Counted from the stretch's first letter, positions 9,405-19,187 are shown. The stretch is DNA of 64,000 nucleotides from Aminobacter carboxidus (GCF_014863355.1 NZ_JACZEP010000010.1:62001-126000), one strand, 5' to 3'. Numbers and translations are program-made. Notes: generated by a model from the letters alone, not told the origin.

Positions 9405-9652
9405 GTTACTTACCTTCAGTTCTGGCGGACCAAGCGACGATAACGCACCGATATGGCGCGCGGTCTCAGTCAGGCGGCCTCATGGAAAAAGTTGGCGTTC
9501 CATAGTTGCATTTCACGGACGCGTCAAGCGTCGTGGTGGTTTCCGGGCGTTGTCCCCAACTCCACAGAATGGCCGGAATTGGTTCTATAACCGATCGCAA
9601 GGGACACGAACAGCGCGAAGTCAGCTTCCGCTGACGATGAGGTGTTGCCGCA

Positions 9653-10435
9653 ATGCCCCGCCTTTCACCTGTTCTGCTCGCCGCCGCCCTGGCCCTGTTG
9701 CCATCGCCGCTGCTCGCCGCCAAAAAATCCTTCAGTGGCGACTATTCGCTGTCGTTCCTCGGCATTCCCGTCGCCAAGGCAACCTTCGACAGCAGCTATG
9801 AGGGCGACACCTACGTCGTTAACGGCAAGGTCTCCAGTGCCGGCCTGGCTGCCTTCTTCGACGACACGCGCGGCACGATCTCGTCGCGCGGCAGCTTTGG
9901 CGACGGCCGCAGCCAACCGCGCGCCTTCCGCGCCGACTATGTCTCGGGCAAGGTCAGCTCGCTTGTCGACATCCGCTTTTCCGGCGATCGCGTCAGCCGC
10001 ACCCAGGTCGTGCCGGCGCCCAGGAAGCGCGGCGCGACCTGGATCCCGCTTGGTGCCAACGACCTCAGCGGCGTCGCCGATCCGATCGCCGCCACCGTCA
10101 TCCGCGCGCCAAGCCTCGACAAGGTCTGCGGCCGCACCATCAGGATGTATGACGGCGAATTGCGCGCCGACCTCAAGCTGACCGAGGTGTCGCGCAAGAC
10201 GATGGCGGTCAAGGGCTTTGCCGGCGAGATGGTCACCTGCCGCATGGGCTTCCAGCCGGTTTCGGGCTACCGCACCGACAAGAAGGCGCTGACCTTCCTG
10301 CGCGACCGCTCCCGCATCATGGTGACGTTTGCGCCGCTCGGCAAAACCGGCATATATGCCCCCATCTATGCCACGGTCAGCACGCAGATCGGCACGATCA
10401 CCGTCAAGGCCCGGCGTTTCGAAGCGATCGACTAA
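9653..10435 (+). CDS. Secreted DUF3108 domain protein
   Basis: The 260-residue protein has a signal peptide (MPRLSPVLLAAALALLPSPLLA, cleavage near residue 22) and a body of alternating strands typical of DUF3108, with the start SGDYSLSFLGIPVAKATF and a later segment TFLRDRSRIMVTF. These proteins are periplasmic or outer-membrane associated and of unknown function. It is divergent from rpmB and followed 14 bases later by a DMT transporter. Confidence 0.8.
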   Translation: MPRLSPVLLAAALALLPSPLLAAKKSFSGDYSLSFLGIPVAKATFDSSYEGDTYVVNGKVSSAGLAAFFDDTRGTISSRGSFGDGRSQPRAFRADYVSGKVSSLVDIRFSGDRVSRTQVVPAPRKRGATWIPLGANDLSGVADPIAATVIRAPSLDKVCGRTIRMYDGELRADLKLTEVSRKTMAVKGFAGEMVTCRMGFQPVSGYRTDKKALTFLRDRSRIMVTFAPLGKTGIYAPIYATVSTQIGTITVKARRFEAID

Positions 10436-10449
10436 ACCGGGAGGGGTGT

Positions 10450-11346
10450 GTGGGGCGCGCGACTTTGATTGGGTTTTCGGCTGTCGCCATGTGGGCGCTG
10501 CTGGCGCTGCTCACCGACGCCTCCGGCACGGTGCCGCCGTTCCTGATGTCGGCGATCACCTTTGCCATCGGCACCGGCGTCGGCCTGGTTGCCCGCCTGT
10601 TCATGCCGAAACCCGAGACGACTGCAAAGATCCCGGCCGAGGTCTGGGTCATCGGCATCGTCGGGCTGTTCGGCTACCACTTCTTCTACTTCACCGCGCT
10701 GCGCAACGCGCCGGCGGTCGAAGCCAGCCTGATCGCTTATCTGTGGCCGCTGTTCATCGTGCTCGGCTCCGCACTGATGCCGGGCGAAAGGCTGCGCTGG
10801 AACCACATCGCCGGCGCCTTGCTTGGCCTTGCCGGCACCTTCCTGATCGTCACCAAGGGCGGCGGGCTGGCCTTCGAGCCGCGTTATGCCTTCGGCTACG
10901 CCATGGCCTTTGCCTGCGCCTTCTTGTGGGCGGGCTATTCGCTGTTGTCGCGCCGCTTTCCCTCGGTGCCGACGACTGTTGTCACCTGGTTCTGCCTGGC
11001 GACGTCGATCCTGTCGCTTGCCTGCCATCTGGCGCTCGAGGAGACGGTGCTGCCGGCCAATGCCGGCCAGTGGCTCGCCGTGCTCGGCCTTGGCCTGATG
11101 CCCGTCGGTGCGGCCTTTTATGCCTGGGATATCGGCGTCAAGCGCGGCAACATCCAGGTGCTCGGCGCCGCAAGTTATGCCGCGCCGCTGCTGTCGACTC
11201 TGGTGCTGATATCAGCCGGTTTCGCTGAACCGAGCTTGCGCATCCTCGCAGCCTGCGTGCTGATCACCGGGGGGGCGGTGCTGGCGGCCAAGTCGCTGAT
11301 CTTTGGCGGCCGCAAGGCTGCGGCAACTGACCGGGCAGGGGCCTAA
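10450..11346 (+). CDS. DMT family (EamA) transporter
   Basis: The 298-residue protein has ten predicted hydrophobic segments in two EamA repeats, for example IGFSAVAMWALLALLTDAS first and FACAFLWAGYSLLSRRF near residue 155. It is probably an inner-membrane exporter of amino acids or metabolites, similar to aromatic amino-acid exporters of the YddG kind. The start is a GTG at 10450. Its end overlaps by four bases with the convergent cupin gene. Confidence 0.85.
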   Translation: MGRATLIGFSAVAMWALLALLTDASGTVPPFLMSAITFAIGTGVGLVARLFMPKPETTAKIPAEVWVIGIVGLFGYHFFYFTALRNAPAVEASLIAYLWPLFIVLGSALMPGERLRWNHIAGALLGLAGTFLIVTKGGGLAFEPRYAFGYAMAFACAFLWAGYSLLSRRFPSVPTTVVTWFCLATSILSLACHLALEETVLPANAGQWLAVLGLGLMPVGAAFYAWDIGVKRGNIQVLGAASYAAPLLSTLVLISAGFAEPSLRILAACVLITGGAVLAAKSLIFGGRKAAATDRAGA

Positions 11347-11774
11347 CCCGGCTCCCAGCCCGGCTCGGCCAGCTCGAACTGGGCGAACTCGAAGCCGGGC
11401 GAGACGGTGCAGCCGACAAGCGTCCAGTCGCCGAGGCTGCGTGCCGTCTGCCACCAGCCTGCCGGCACCACGCATTGCGGCCGCTGGCCGGCTGTGATGT
11501 CGATGCCGAGCGTGTGGGCGACGATGTCGCCGCCGTCATGGAACAGCCTGAGCTCGATCGGCGCCCCGGCATGGAAAAGCCAGATCTCGGCGGCATCCCT
11601 GACACGGTGCCAGTGCGAGACGTCGCCGTGCTCGAGCAGGAAATAGATCGCCGTCTGGTTGCCGCGCCGACCATGCGGCCCGCCTTCAGCGCTGTCGCGA
11701 AAGGTCTCGACATACCAGCCGCCCTCGGGGTGGCGCTGCATGCCGAGCGTGGCGACGATCTGTTGAGCCCTCAT
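11343..11774 (-). CDS. Cupin DUF985 family protein
   Basis: The 143-residue protein is of the DUF985/cupin_5 kind. The start HPEGGWYVETFRDS, then TAIYFLLEHGDVSHWHRV and EIWLFHAGAPIELRLF are typical of this group of small beta-barrel proteins. The reaction is unknown. It starts two bases after the end of gloB on the same strand and is probably in one transcript with it. Confidence 0.85.
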   Translation of the reverse strand: MRAQQIVATLGMQRHPEGGWYVETFRDSAEGGPHGRRGNQTAIYFLLEHGDVSHWHRVRDAAEIWLFHAGAPIELRLFHDGGDIVAHTLGIDITAGQRPQCVVPAGWWQTARSLGDWTLVGCTVSPGFEFAQFELAEPGWEPG

Positions 11775-11776
11775 GG

Positions 11777-12544
11777 TCAGAAATTGTCCTTGCGCTTGCG
11801 GATTTCAGCAAAGACGTCGACATCAGCCGCCTGTTCCATGCCGAGGTGCCTGCGGACACCAGGATCGGCCCAGCGCAGGAACGGGTTGGTGGCGAGCTCC
11901 TCGCCGATGGTGGTGGGCAGCGTCGGCTTGCCTTCGGTGCGCAATGCCTCGATCTTTGCAGCGCGGGCGCGCAGGGCTGCATTGTCGGGGTCGATGGTCA
12001 GCGCAAAACGCGCATTGGACAGCGTGTATTCATGGCCGCAATAGACCACCGTCTCAGGCGGCAAGGCGGCGAGCTTGCGCAGCGATTCGAACATCACAGG
12101 TGCCGGGCGCTCGAACAGCCGGCCGCAGCCGAGCGCAAACAGCGTGTCGGCGGTGAACGCCACTTTCGATTTCGGCAGGTAATAGCAGACATGGCCGGCG
12201 GTGTGGCCGGGGGTCTCGATGACCTCGATGGTCTCATTGCCGAAGGGAACCACCGAGCCCTGCTCGACGGTGTCGTCGATGCCGGGGATCTTGTCGCGCT
12301 CGGCCTCGGGCCCGACGATGCGCAGCTTGAAACGCTGCTTGAGCGCGACATTGGCCTCGACATGGTCGGCATGGTGATGCGTCGTCAGGATCATCGACGG
12401 CGTCCAGCCGCTCTGTTCGATCGCCGCCAGGATCGGGCCTTCCTCGGGCGCATCGATGATCGCCGTCTCGCCGGTTTCACGGTCGTGCAGCAGGGCGCCG
12501 AAATTGTCGGTGCGGCACATGAAAAGCTTGATCTCGACAGCCAT
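11777..12544 (-). CDS. gloB: Hydroxyacylglutathione hydrolase (glyoxalase II)
   Basis: The 255-residue metallo-beta-lactamase fold protein carries the metal motif THHHADH near residue 56. The metal-binding [10 protein letters not shown] segment lies near 113, and the C-terminal glutathione-binding [14 protein letters not shown] region and the R-K-KDNF end are also present. It hydrolyses S-D-lactoylglutathione to D-lactate and glutathione, the second step of methylglyoxal detoxification. It is divergent from the methyltransferase gene at 12651. Confidence 0.95.
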   Translation of the reverse strand: MAVEIKLFMCRTDNFGALLHDRETGETAIIDAPEEGPILAAIEQSGWTPSMILTTHHHADHVEANVALKQRFKLRIVGPEAERDKIPGIDDTVEQGSVVPFGNETIEVIETPGHTAGHVCYYLPKSKVAFTADTLFALGCGRLFERPAPVMFESLRKLAALPPETVVYCGHEYTLSNARFALTIDPDNAALRARAAKIEALRTEGKPTLPTTIGEELATNPFLRWADPGVRRHLGMEQAADVDVFAEIRKRKDNF

Positions 12545-12650
12545 GACAGGACTCCATTTTGCCGGGAACGATAGGGCGCGCCGCCAAGGCTGTCACGCCA
12601 AATGGGCCGGGGTCGTTGAAGTCGGCCTCGGCCGCGTCTACCTTTTGCGG

Positions 12651-13421
12651 ATGAATTCCGACATCGTCGACCTTCGCTCCTTCTACTCGACGCCGCTTGG
12701 CCGCCTCGCCGAGCAGTCGATCACTATGGCGCTGTCGTCGGTGTGGGCCGGCCTGCCCAATGAACGGCTTGTCGGGCTCGGCTACACCTTGCCCTGGCTC
12801 GACCGCTTCGGCAGCGATGCCGAGCGTGTCTTTGCCTTCATGCCGGCGACGCAAGGAGCCGTGGTGTGGCCGGCCAACGGGCCGTCCTCGACGGCACTTG
12901 TCTTCGACGAGGAACTGCCGCTTGTCGATTCGTCGATCGACCGGGTGCTGCTCGTCCATTCGCTCGAACATGCCGAAAGCCCGCGCGAGACGCTGAAGGA
13001 GATCTGGCGCGTGCTGTCGCCGGCCGGGCGCATCGTCATCGTCGTGCCCAACCGGCGCGGCGTGTGGGCGCGTTTCGAGCATACGCCGTTCGGCACCGGG
13101 CGACCGTTTTCGTCGGGCCAGCTCAACGAACTGTTGCGCGAGGCGAATTTCACCGTCTCGGCATGGTCGGATGCGCTGCATTTCCCGCCGTCGCGGCGCA
13201 AATGGATGATGAAGTTCGACCATCTGTTCGAGCGTGCCGGCCGCCGCTTCTGGCCGATCTTTTCCGGCGTCATCGTCGTTGAGGCGCAAAAGCGTGTCTA
13301 CCAGGGCATTCCGGTGGCGCAGCGCGCCTCGCGCCGCGTCTTCGTGCCGGTGCTGTCGCCGAGCGGCGCTTCGCGCGGCTTTCCGGCGCTGCGGCGCGGC
13401 AATGGCGAAAGCGGCGGCTGA
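12651..13421 (+). CDS. Class I SAM-dependent methyltransferase
   Basis: The 256-residue protein has a methyltransferase_11-like core: VGLGYTLPWLDRF in the SAM-binding region (the glycine motif is weak), LPLVDSSIDRVLLVHSLEHAE as motif II/III, and LKEIWRVLSPAGRIVIVVPNRRG. Genes of this type next to gloB are common in Rhizobiales. The ATG at 12651 is used; the frame is open further upstream but that part is antisense to gloB. Its substrate is unknown. Confidence 0.82.
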   Translation: MNSDIVDLRSFYSTPLGRLAEQSITMALSSVWAGLPNERLVGLGYTLPWLDRFGSDAERVFAFMPATQGAVVWPANGPSSTALVFDEELPLVDSSIDRVLLVHSLEHAESPRETLKEIWRVLSPAGRIVIVVPNRRGVWARFEHTPFGTGRPFSSGQLNELLREANFTVSAWSDALHFPPSRRKWMMKFDHLFERAGRRFWPIFSGVIVVEAQKRVYQGIPVAQRASRRVFVPVLSPSGASRGFPALRRGNGESGG

Positions 13422-13477
13422 GCCCGACCTCACGAAGGGGTGAAGGGGCGCCACTTCCATTCCGCCGCTATTGCGAC

Positions 13478-13523
13478 GACACTGGGCCGTGACACTGGGC
13501 CGTGACACTGGGCCGCGACACTG
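13478..13523. repeat. Tandem GACACTGGGCCG repeat before the DUF1194 gene
   Basis: Three tandem copies of a 13-base unit, (T)GACACTGGGCCG, plus a partial fourth lie just upstream of the chosen start at 13549. If the upstream TTG start were used they would be translated; the repeat argues for the later start. Confidence 0.6.
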
Positions 13524-13548
13524 GCTGATCCGAGCGGAGAGCCTGCCG

Positions 13549-14352
13549 ATGCTGGGCGTGCTGGCCATTATCTCATGTCTGGGTTGCGAGCTGCCCGGCC
13601 CGGTCGCCATGCCGGTGGCCGGTGTCATGGTCGATGTCGAGCTGGTGCTGGCGGTCGACGTGTCCAGGTCGATGGACCTGGAAGAATTCACCCTGCAGCG
13701 CGCCGGTTATGTCGAGGCACTGCGCCACAGCGATTTCGTCGATGCGGTGCTGTCGGGCCGGCATGGCCGCATCGCCATCACCTATTTCGAATGGGCCGGC
13801 ACGGTGCGCGCGGAATCGGTGGTGCCGTGGCAGATCATCGACGGGCCACAAAGTGCCGCAGCCTTTGCCGCCCGGCTCGAGACGCGGCCGTTCAGCGGCT
13901 ATCGCGGCACCTCGATCTCCGGTGCGGTCACCTATGGTGCGTCCCTGTTCGACGACAACGATGCCGATGATTTTCGCCGCGTCATCGACATTTCAGGCGA
14001 CGGACCAAACAATTTCGGCAATCCGGTGATCCCGGCGCGTGATGCCGCCTTGGCCCAGGGCATCGTCATCAACGGCCTGCCGATCCTGATCAGGCCGTCG
14101 CGAACCGCAGCTTCGCTCGACCGTTATTACGCCGAATGCGTCACCGGCGGCCCCGGCTCGTTCGTGTTGCCGATCAAGGCGGCGTCGGAGTTCGCCACCG
14201 CGATCCGGCGCAAGCTGGTGCTCGAAGTCAGCGGCGACACCGATGCCGTGCCGGTGATCAGGATCGACACTGGGGCCGCGGTCGACTGCATGGCCGGCGA
14301 GCGCGACCGGCTGAGATACTCCGACCCTTATTTTCCCGAGCTCGACAGGTAG
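13549..14352 (+). CDS. DUF1194 von Willebrand A-like exported protein
   Basis: The protein has about 267 residues from the ATG at 13549, which has GGAG about 9 bases upstream; an in-frame TTG at 13471 would add 26 residues. A hydrophobic N-terminus with Cys residues (LAIISCLGC) may be a lipoprotein or signal segment. A vWA-like domain follows with LAVDVSRSMD (MIDAS type) and IDISGDGPNN, which defines DUF1194. Function is unknown. The 50 bases before the start hold near-tandem copies of GACACTGGGCCG. Confidence 0.78.
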   Translation: MLGVLAIISCLGCELPGPVAMPVAGVMVDVELVLAVDVSRSMDLEEFTLQRAGYVEALRHSDFVDAVLSGRHGRIAITYFEWAGTVRAESVVPWQIIDGPQSAAAFAARLETRPFSGYRGTSISGAVTYGASLFDDNDADDFRRVIDISGDGPNNFGNPVIPARDAALAQGIVINGLPILIRPSRTAASLDRYYAECVTGGPGSFVLPIKAASEFATAIRRKLVLEVSGDTDAVPVIRIDTGAAVDCMAGERDRLRYSDPYFPELDR

Positions 14353-14481
14353 GTTTTGTAGCTTGTGTTTGCTGGCGCATCTTAAAATAGTGCCGATTGC
14401 ACCCTAGATGACGCGGGCAACAACCCGTTTTACATCACAGGGATTTTCCTCCTGACCGACGTTATCCACCAAAAGCGCGCC

Positions 14482-15369
14482 GTGCAGCAGTCCAAAGGCA
14501 AGCGCGCGATGCTGATCGTCAATCCGCGCGCCCGCCGCGGCGGCGGGTCGATCGATGCCGCGCGCCAGGTGCTCGTCGATGCCGGCCTCCAGATTGAGGA
14601 GATGGCGACCAGCAAGGACGAAAACGCCTCCGAGCTGATCTCGCGCAACGCCGATCATTTCGACATCGCCATCGTCGGCGGCGGCGACGGCACGCTCAAC
14701 AACGCGGCAGCCGGGCTTGCCCATACCGGCCTGACGCTTGGCGTGCTGCCGCTTGGTACCGCCAATGATTTCGCCCGCACCATGGGCATATCGCCGGACC
14801 CGATCAAGGCGGCGGAAGTGATCGCCGCCGGCCACCAGACGGCTGTCGATCTCGGCGAGGTCAACGGCCATCTGTTCTTCAACGTCGCCAGCATCGGCTT
14901 CAGCGCCGACATGGCCGCCGAGCTGACCGAACATGCCAAGAAGCGCTGGGGTACGCTCGGTTATGGCATCGTCGCGGCCCGGCTGTTGATGCGCTCGCGC
15001 CTGTTCACCTGTTATGTCGATCATGACGACACCACCGAAAAGATCCGCACCATGCAGGTCTCGGTGGGCAATGGCCGCCACTATGGCGGCGGCATGACGG
15101 TTGCGGAAACCGCGACCGCCGACGATGGCTGGCTCGATCTCTACAGCCTCGAGGTTGACCACTGGTGGCGGCTGCTCAGGCTTCTGCCCAGCTTGCGTAA
15201 GGGCACGCACGGCCAGTGGGACGACGTCCGCGCCTTCAAGACCACTGAAGTGACGATCCGCACCAAGCAGCCGCGCCCCGTCAACACCGACGGCGAGCTG
15301 GTGACATGGACGCCGGCGCATTTCCGCATCAGGCCCAAATCGGTCAACGTGTTCGTGCCGAAGGGCTGA
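14482..15369 (+). CDS. YegS/BmrU-like lipid kinase (diacylglycerol kinase family)
   Basis: The 295-residue protein has the diacylglycerol kinase catalytic domain: MLIVNPRARRGGG at the start, the nucleotide motif VGGGDGTLNNAAAG at about residue 68 and PLGTANDFARTMG at about 90. The C-terminal half has the beta-sandwich with NVASIGFSADMA and a VNTDGELV motif. It is expected to phosphorylate a lipid such as diacylglycerol or a related headgroup. The start is a GTG at 14482; an ATG at 14509 is an alternative. Confidence 0.88.
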   Translation: MQQSKGKRAMLIVNPRARRGGGSIDAARQVLVDAGLQIEEMATSKDENASELISRNADHFDIAIVGGGDGTLNNAAAGLAHTGLTLGVLPLGTANDFARTMGISPDPIKAAEVIAAGHQTAVDLGEVNGHLFFNVASIGFSADMAAELTEHAKKRWGTLGYGIVAARLLMRSRLFTCYVDHDDTTEKIRTMQVSVGNGRHYGGGMTVAETATADDGWLDLYSLEVDHWWRLLRLLPSLRKGTHGQWDDVRAFKTTEVTIRTKQPRPVNTDGELVTWTPAHFRIRPKSVNVFVPKG

Positions 15370-15473
15370 CACTGCAGGCTCAAGCTGCGCGAGGGGCTGA
15401 CGCTCGACCTGATCACCGAATGGCTGCGGCCGGGGTTCAGAACCATGCCCGCTTCCTGCACCGACGCACTCCG

Positions 15474-15514
15474 TCCCGTCCCGCTCTGTCCGGCAGGACA
15501 GAGGGGGGCGGGAA
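15474..15514. repeat. Solo half of the rhizobial palindromic repeat
   Basis: A hairpin CTCTGTCC-GGCA-GGACAGAG (15484-15503) is flanked by C-rich and G-rich arms. It matches, in reverse orientation, the inner hairpin of the large inverted repeat at 59882-60060. The stretch 15370-15592 otherwise holds no gene. Confidence 0.6.
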
Positions 15515-15592
15515 GAAACGCGGGGCCAAAAATGCAAGGCTGTTTCATCGCCAGTGGTGGGTCCTGCACGATGCGGACCCGGCTCTGACAGG

Positions 15593-17146
15593 TCAGATCA
15601 CCTGCGACTCGGTTTTCGGTCGCGGCTCGCCGCTCACTGTCCTGGCCGGCCCGAAGATGACGAAGCTGAGCGCGGCCAGGACCCAGACGCCGACACCGCC
15701 ATAAAGCAGCGTCCAGCCGAAGCCATCGACGAGTGCGGCGTGCGCCACCGCCGCTGGCACCTCCAGCGTCGTTTGGCCTGAAAGCGCATGCGGTGTCGCA
15801 GCACCGCCGGCGGCGATGCGCTCGGCCAGCCCGCGCAACTGCGCCGCGTCAGTTGCTTCAGGCAGCGCCTGGCGCAGCGTGTGGAGAATGCCTTCGACAA
15901 GCACCAGGCCCATCACCGCGATGTTGACGGCAAGGGCGATCAGCCTGGCGCTGGCGTCGATGCCCGAGGCCATGCCGGCACGGCTGGCCGGCACCGCGCC
16001 TGTGGTCATGTTGGTGGCGGGCGTCGTCGTCAGGCCAAGTCCGATGCCCGAGACCAGGGCGCCGGCCAGCACCGTCGCTCCAGCTGCCTGCCCGAGCGTG
16101 CTGCCGAACCACATCACGATGAAGCCGAGGCCGATGGTGAACAGGCCGAGCGGGATGATGGTGCGGGCGCTGGAGCGCAACAAGAGATACTGGGCGACAG
16201 GCGACATCACCAGGAAAGGCACGGTGTAGGCTAAAAGCGCCAGCCCGGTCGTTGCGCTGTCATAACCGAGGCCGACGGTGAAATAGATCGGCAGGTAGAT
16301 CATCAGCGGCCAGTAGCTGAAGTTCATGCCGATGCAGCCGATGATGGCGCCGGAGAAATCGCGGACCGCAAACACCGAAAAGTCGAACATCGGATGCGGA
16401 TGCCGCCGCTCGGCGGCAACGAAGGCGATCAGGCCGGCGATGGTAGCTGCTGCGATGGCCAGTGCGGCCGGGCTGAGGAAGCCGAGGTCGGCGCCGCCGG
16501 TGATGTAATAGGTCAGGCCGAACACCGATGCGCTCAAGATGACGATGCCGGCGATATCAAGCTTCCGTGCCTGCGGATCGCGCGATTCGCTGACGCTGCC
16601 ATAGGTCAGGACAAGGCACAGCACGGCGAGCGGCGCATGGACCAAAAACACCCATTGCCAGGTCGACAGCGAGACGATCAGGCCGCCGATGAGCGGCCCG
16701 AAACCCAGGCCAATGCCCGAGATGACGCCCCAGATGGCAAAGGCGCTGCTGCGCGCTTTGGCGTCCTGGAACTGGTGCGACAGAATGGCGATCGAGCAGA
16801 TGAACATCGCGCCGCCGGCCATGCCTTGCAGGAAGCGGCTGATGATCAGCACGGTGGTGTTGGGGGCGAGGCCGCACATCAGCGAGGTCAGACCGAAGGC
16901 TCCAACCGTGATGGCAAAGACCAGCCGGCGGCCATAGCGGTCGGCAAGCGTTCCCGTCGCCATCAGCACCGTGGTGCAGGCGATGGTGTAGGCGTTCATG
17001 ATCCACTGCATGTCCTTGAAGTCGGCCTGCAGCACATGTTCGAGCGTCGGCAGGATCACCGGCACGCTCGAGATCTCGAGGCCGAACATCAGCGCCGACA
17101 GGCAGATCGCCCCCAGCGCCAGACTGTCTCTCATCGTCAACTTCAT
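15593..17146 (-). CDS. MFS transporter, DHA2 (14-TM) family
   Basis: The 517-residue integral membrane protein is of the EmrB/QacA type. Signatures are the MFS motif A-like GTLADRYGRRLVFAI near residue 66, RFLQGMAGGAMF near 104 and the DHA2-type second half. It probably exports drugs or toxic metabolites by proton antiport. The start at 17146 (MKLTM) has GGAG about 10 bases upstream; an in-frame ATG at 17185 is possible. A LysR regulator diverges from it, a standard efflux pump/regulator pair. Confidence 0.9.
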   Translation of the reverse strand: MKLTMRDSLALGAICLSALMFGLEISSVPVILPTLEHVLQADFKDMQWIMNAYTIACTTVLMATGTLADRYGRRLVFAITVGAFGLTSLMCGLAPNTTVLIISRFLQGMAGGAMFICSIAILSHQFQDAKARSSAFAIWGVISGIGLGFGPLIGGLIVSLSTWQWVFLVHAPLAVLCLVLTYGSVSESRDPQARKLDIAGIVILSASVFGLTYYITGGADLGFLSPAALAIAAATIAGLIAFVAAERRHPHPMFDFSVFAVRDFSGAIIGCIGMNFSYWPLMIYLPIYFTVGLGYDSATTGLALLAYTVPFLVMSPVAQYLLLRSSARTIIPLGLFTIGLGFIVMWFGSTLGQAAGATVLAGALVSGIGLGLTTTPATNMTTGAVPASRAGMASGIDASARLIALAVNIAVMGLVLVEGILHTLRQALPEATDAAQLRGLAERIAAGGAATPHALSGQTTLEVPAAVAHAALVDGFGWTLLYGGVGVWVLAALSFVIFGPARTVSGEPRPKTESQVI

Positions 17147-17248
17147 CCCGTGTCTCCGGCTGGCGGCATCGGTGAGCGGTGCCACTGGTTATCTGGAAAC
17201 AGCTGAGATAGATGAAGCTTGTTCATGCATAAATGCCATGCAAACCTA

Positions 17249-17259
17249 TATCAGTGATA
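17249..17259. promoter_or_regulatory. LysR-type palindrome in the MFS/LysR divergent promoter
   Basis: TATCA-G-TGATA is a perfect 11-base palindrome, 20 bases before the LysR start. A second TATC/GATA pair lies at 17190-17193 and 17207-17210 nearer the MFS gene. Together they are plausible LysR binding sites. Confidence 0.4.
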
Positions 17260-17278
17260 ACAAATTGGGATAGATGAA

Positions 17279-18148
17279 ATGCTGTGGCTCGACGCCGAGG
17301 CCGTCCGCAACTTCGTCATGGTGGCGGAGCTCAAGAGTTTCACCCGTGCCGCCGACGCCATGGGCTCGACCCAGGCGGCGGTCTCGGTCAAGCTCAAGCG
17401 GCTGGAGGAGCGGGTCGGGCGCAAGCTGATCGAGCGCACCCCGCGCCGTGTCAGGCTGTCGGCCGACGGCGCGCTGTTCATCGAATCGGCGCGCGCCTTC
17501 CTGACCGCGCATGACAATGCGGTCGCCGGCCTGTCATGTTCGGCGCGGCGCTTCACGCTCGGCATTGCCGGCCATGTCGCCGGACCGGAGGTGACGACGC
17601 TGCTCGCCCGCCTCAGCCAGCATGACCCGGCCCTGACCATCGAGGTCCAGGTCGACAATTCGACCTTGCTGCTCGACGCCTTCGACCGCGGCAAGCTCGA
17701 TGCGGCGATCGTCCGGCGCGAGGATGACCGCCGCGACGGCGAGGTGCTGGGACCGGAGCATTTCGGCTGGTTTGCGACACCCGAATTCGATCATCGCCCC
17801 GGCGAGCCGATCCGGCTGGCAACGCTGTCGCGGCTGTGCGGCGTGCGCGACCTCGCCACGCGCGCGCTCGACGATGCCAATATTGCCTGGGTCGAGGTGT
17901 TTGTCGGCGGCGGCTCGTCGCTGGTCACCGCGGCCGTCTCGGCCGGGCTTGCCACCGCGGTCTTCCCCAGCCGCCTGGCGCCGCCCGGCACGGTCGAGGT
18001 CAGCCGCAAGTTTGGCCTGCCCGACGTGCCGTCAACCGAGATCGTGCTGCACTCGACGCTGACCGACCGGCGCTCGCGCGAAGCCCTGCGCATCCTTGCC
18101 TGCGCCTTCCACGAGCACCGGGCAAAGGCGGGCCAGGGCCTCTCTTGA
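17279..18148 (+). CDS. LysR family transcriptional regulator (divergent to the MFS pump)
   Basis: The 289-residue LysR protein has an N-terminal helix-turn-helix (SFTRAADAMGSTQAAVSVKL) followed by LEERVGRKLIERTPRRVRL, and an effector domain with GKLDAAIVRRED near residue 138. It is divergent from the MFS transporter with 132 bases between, so it most likely controls that pump. Its 3' end overlaps the remains of a parD gene on the same strand. Confidence 0.92.
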   Translation: MLWLDAEAVRNFVMVAELKSFTRAADAMGSTQAAVSVKLKRLEERVGRKLIERTPRRVRLSADGALFIESARAFLTAHDNAVAGLSCSARRFTLGIAGHVAGPEVTTLLARLSQHDPALTIEVQVDNSTLLLDAFDRGKLDAAIVRREDDRRDGEVLGPEHFGWFATPEFDHRPGEPIRLATLSRLCGVRDLATRALDDANIAWVEVFVGGGSSLVTAAVSAGLATAVFPSRLAPPGTVEVSRKFGLPDVPSTEIVLHSTLTDRRSREALRILACAFHEHRAKAGQGLS

Positions 18149-18260
18149 GGCGCTGCGCCAGGCGATCCGCGAGGGCATCGAAAGCGGAGCGCCCGAGCCG
18201 TTCGATTTCCAGTCATTGATGAACGAGCTTGGCTGTGGCTCGGGCAAACGTGGCGCGTAG
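18144..18260 (+). pseudogene. ParD antitoxin remnant (C-terminal part)
   Basis: An open stretch in another frame from the LysR end reads LEALRQAIREGIESG, then APEPFDFQSLMNEL, and stops at 18258-18260. The REGIESG.PEPFDF pattern is the C-terminal half of ParD/RHH antitoxins. The N-terminal ribbon-helix-helix is absent, so it is a remnant fused against the end of the LysR gene. Confidence 0.65.
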
Positions 18261-18313
18261 GCTCCGCCTTGCGCCGAAAGCCCGATCTGACCTCAGGCAG
18301 ATCCGCGATGACC
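18251..18313 (+). pseudogene. ParE toxin remnant (N-terminal part)
   Basis: Starting from a GTG that overlaps the parD stop, the frame reads RRLRLAPKARSDLRQIRDD, which resembles the beginning of ParE toxins (RLS..A..DL..I). After about 20 residues the similarity is lost. The parD-parE overlap is the normal gene arrangement, so this is a decayed toxin-antitoxin pair. Confidence 0.6.
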
Positions 18314-19187
18314 GGCAAGATCCGACCTCATCTTGGCCGTTTGCGGTCAGTCCGGTTTTGGCGAATTCTCGCAATAACCCGCCATCCGGCAGCCGACCCC
18401 ATTTCAGCCGTCAGCGCATCGCTCCAGCAATGGCGGCTTCCTCGCCCAAAGCGGACGGCCACTGATCTCGCCAGCTTGCTTTGGCAAACCTCTACGGTTG
18501 GCAAACTACGGAACCGGTAGCGCCAACCTCGGTGCAAGCCGAGAAGAAAGATTGCAGGAGCCAGTGCAACTGAACGAAGGTATGGCTCGGTCTTTGCCAA
18601 GTCTATATCGCAGCAAAGGCATCCGCGAACGCTTGCTTGCTAAGTGAGGACATGATGAGGGCACGCCGCAACGCATCCGGTGCTGCCCTGGCACTCGCAA
18701 ACGTGTCGGCCAAGGTTGCTCCATTTGACCGCACGGTTTTCGGAATCTGTGTTGCCTGCCCTGGGCCGTTGTACGTCCCGCCCCACCCTTGGATTCTTGC
18801 GGCCATTCGTTCCTTCTGGGAAACTCATGTTTCCAAGGTTTTTGTTCGCCTGGCTAACGGACACGTGGAACGACGCTACACTACTTCGAGAGCACCATGC
18901 TTAGCATGGTAAAAGGAAAACTGCGTTAGACCCCCTATTCTCTGATCCCGACGAAATCCGCCCATTCGTCGCCACTCGAATGCTCCAAACCCAGCTAGTC
19001 TAGCGTAGCGCGGCGAGCAGCCCTGCGAGCGGATTATCGGGCCATAACGCGTGACCCTCGGATCGCGAGGCTCCAAGAGAACTTAGCGGCCGGTGATAGT
19101 GTAGGCAGAATGGCCAAGCAGCGCGGCCCCCAAAACGTGTCTGACGAAAGCCGAAGCTGCCAGTGATGGGCTACCCGCCTATTTGCA
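18314..19187. other. 874-base stretch without a recognisable gene
   Basis: No frame here has convincing coding character; the open frames are short, mutually overlapping and without recognised motifs. It is probably decayed DNA at the left side of the accessory region, following the parDE remnant. Confidence 0.5.
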
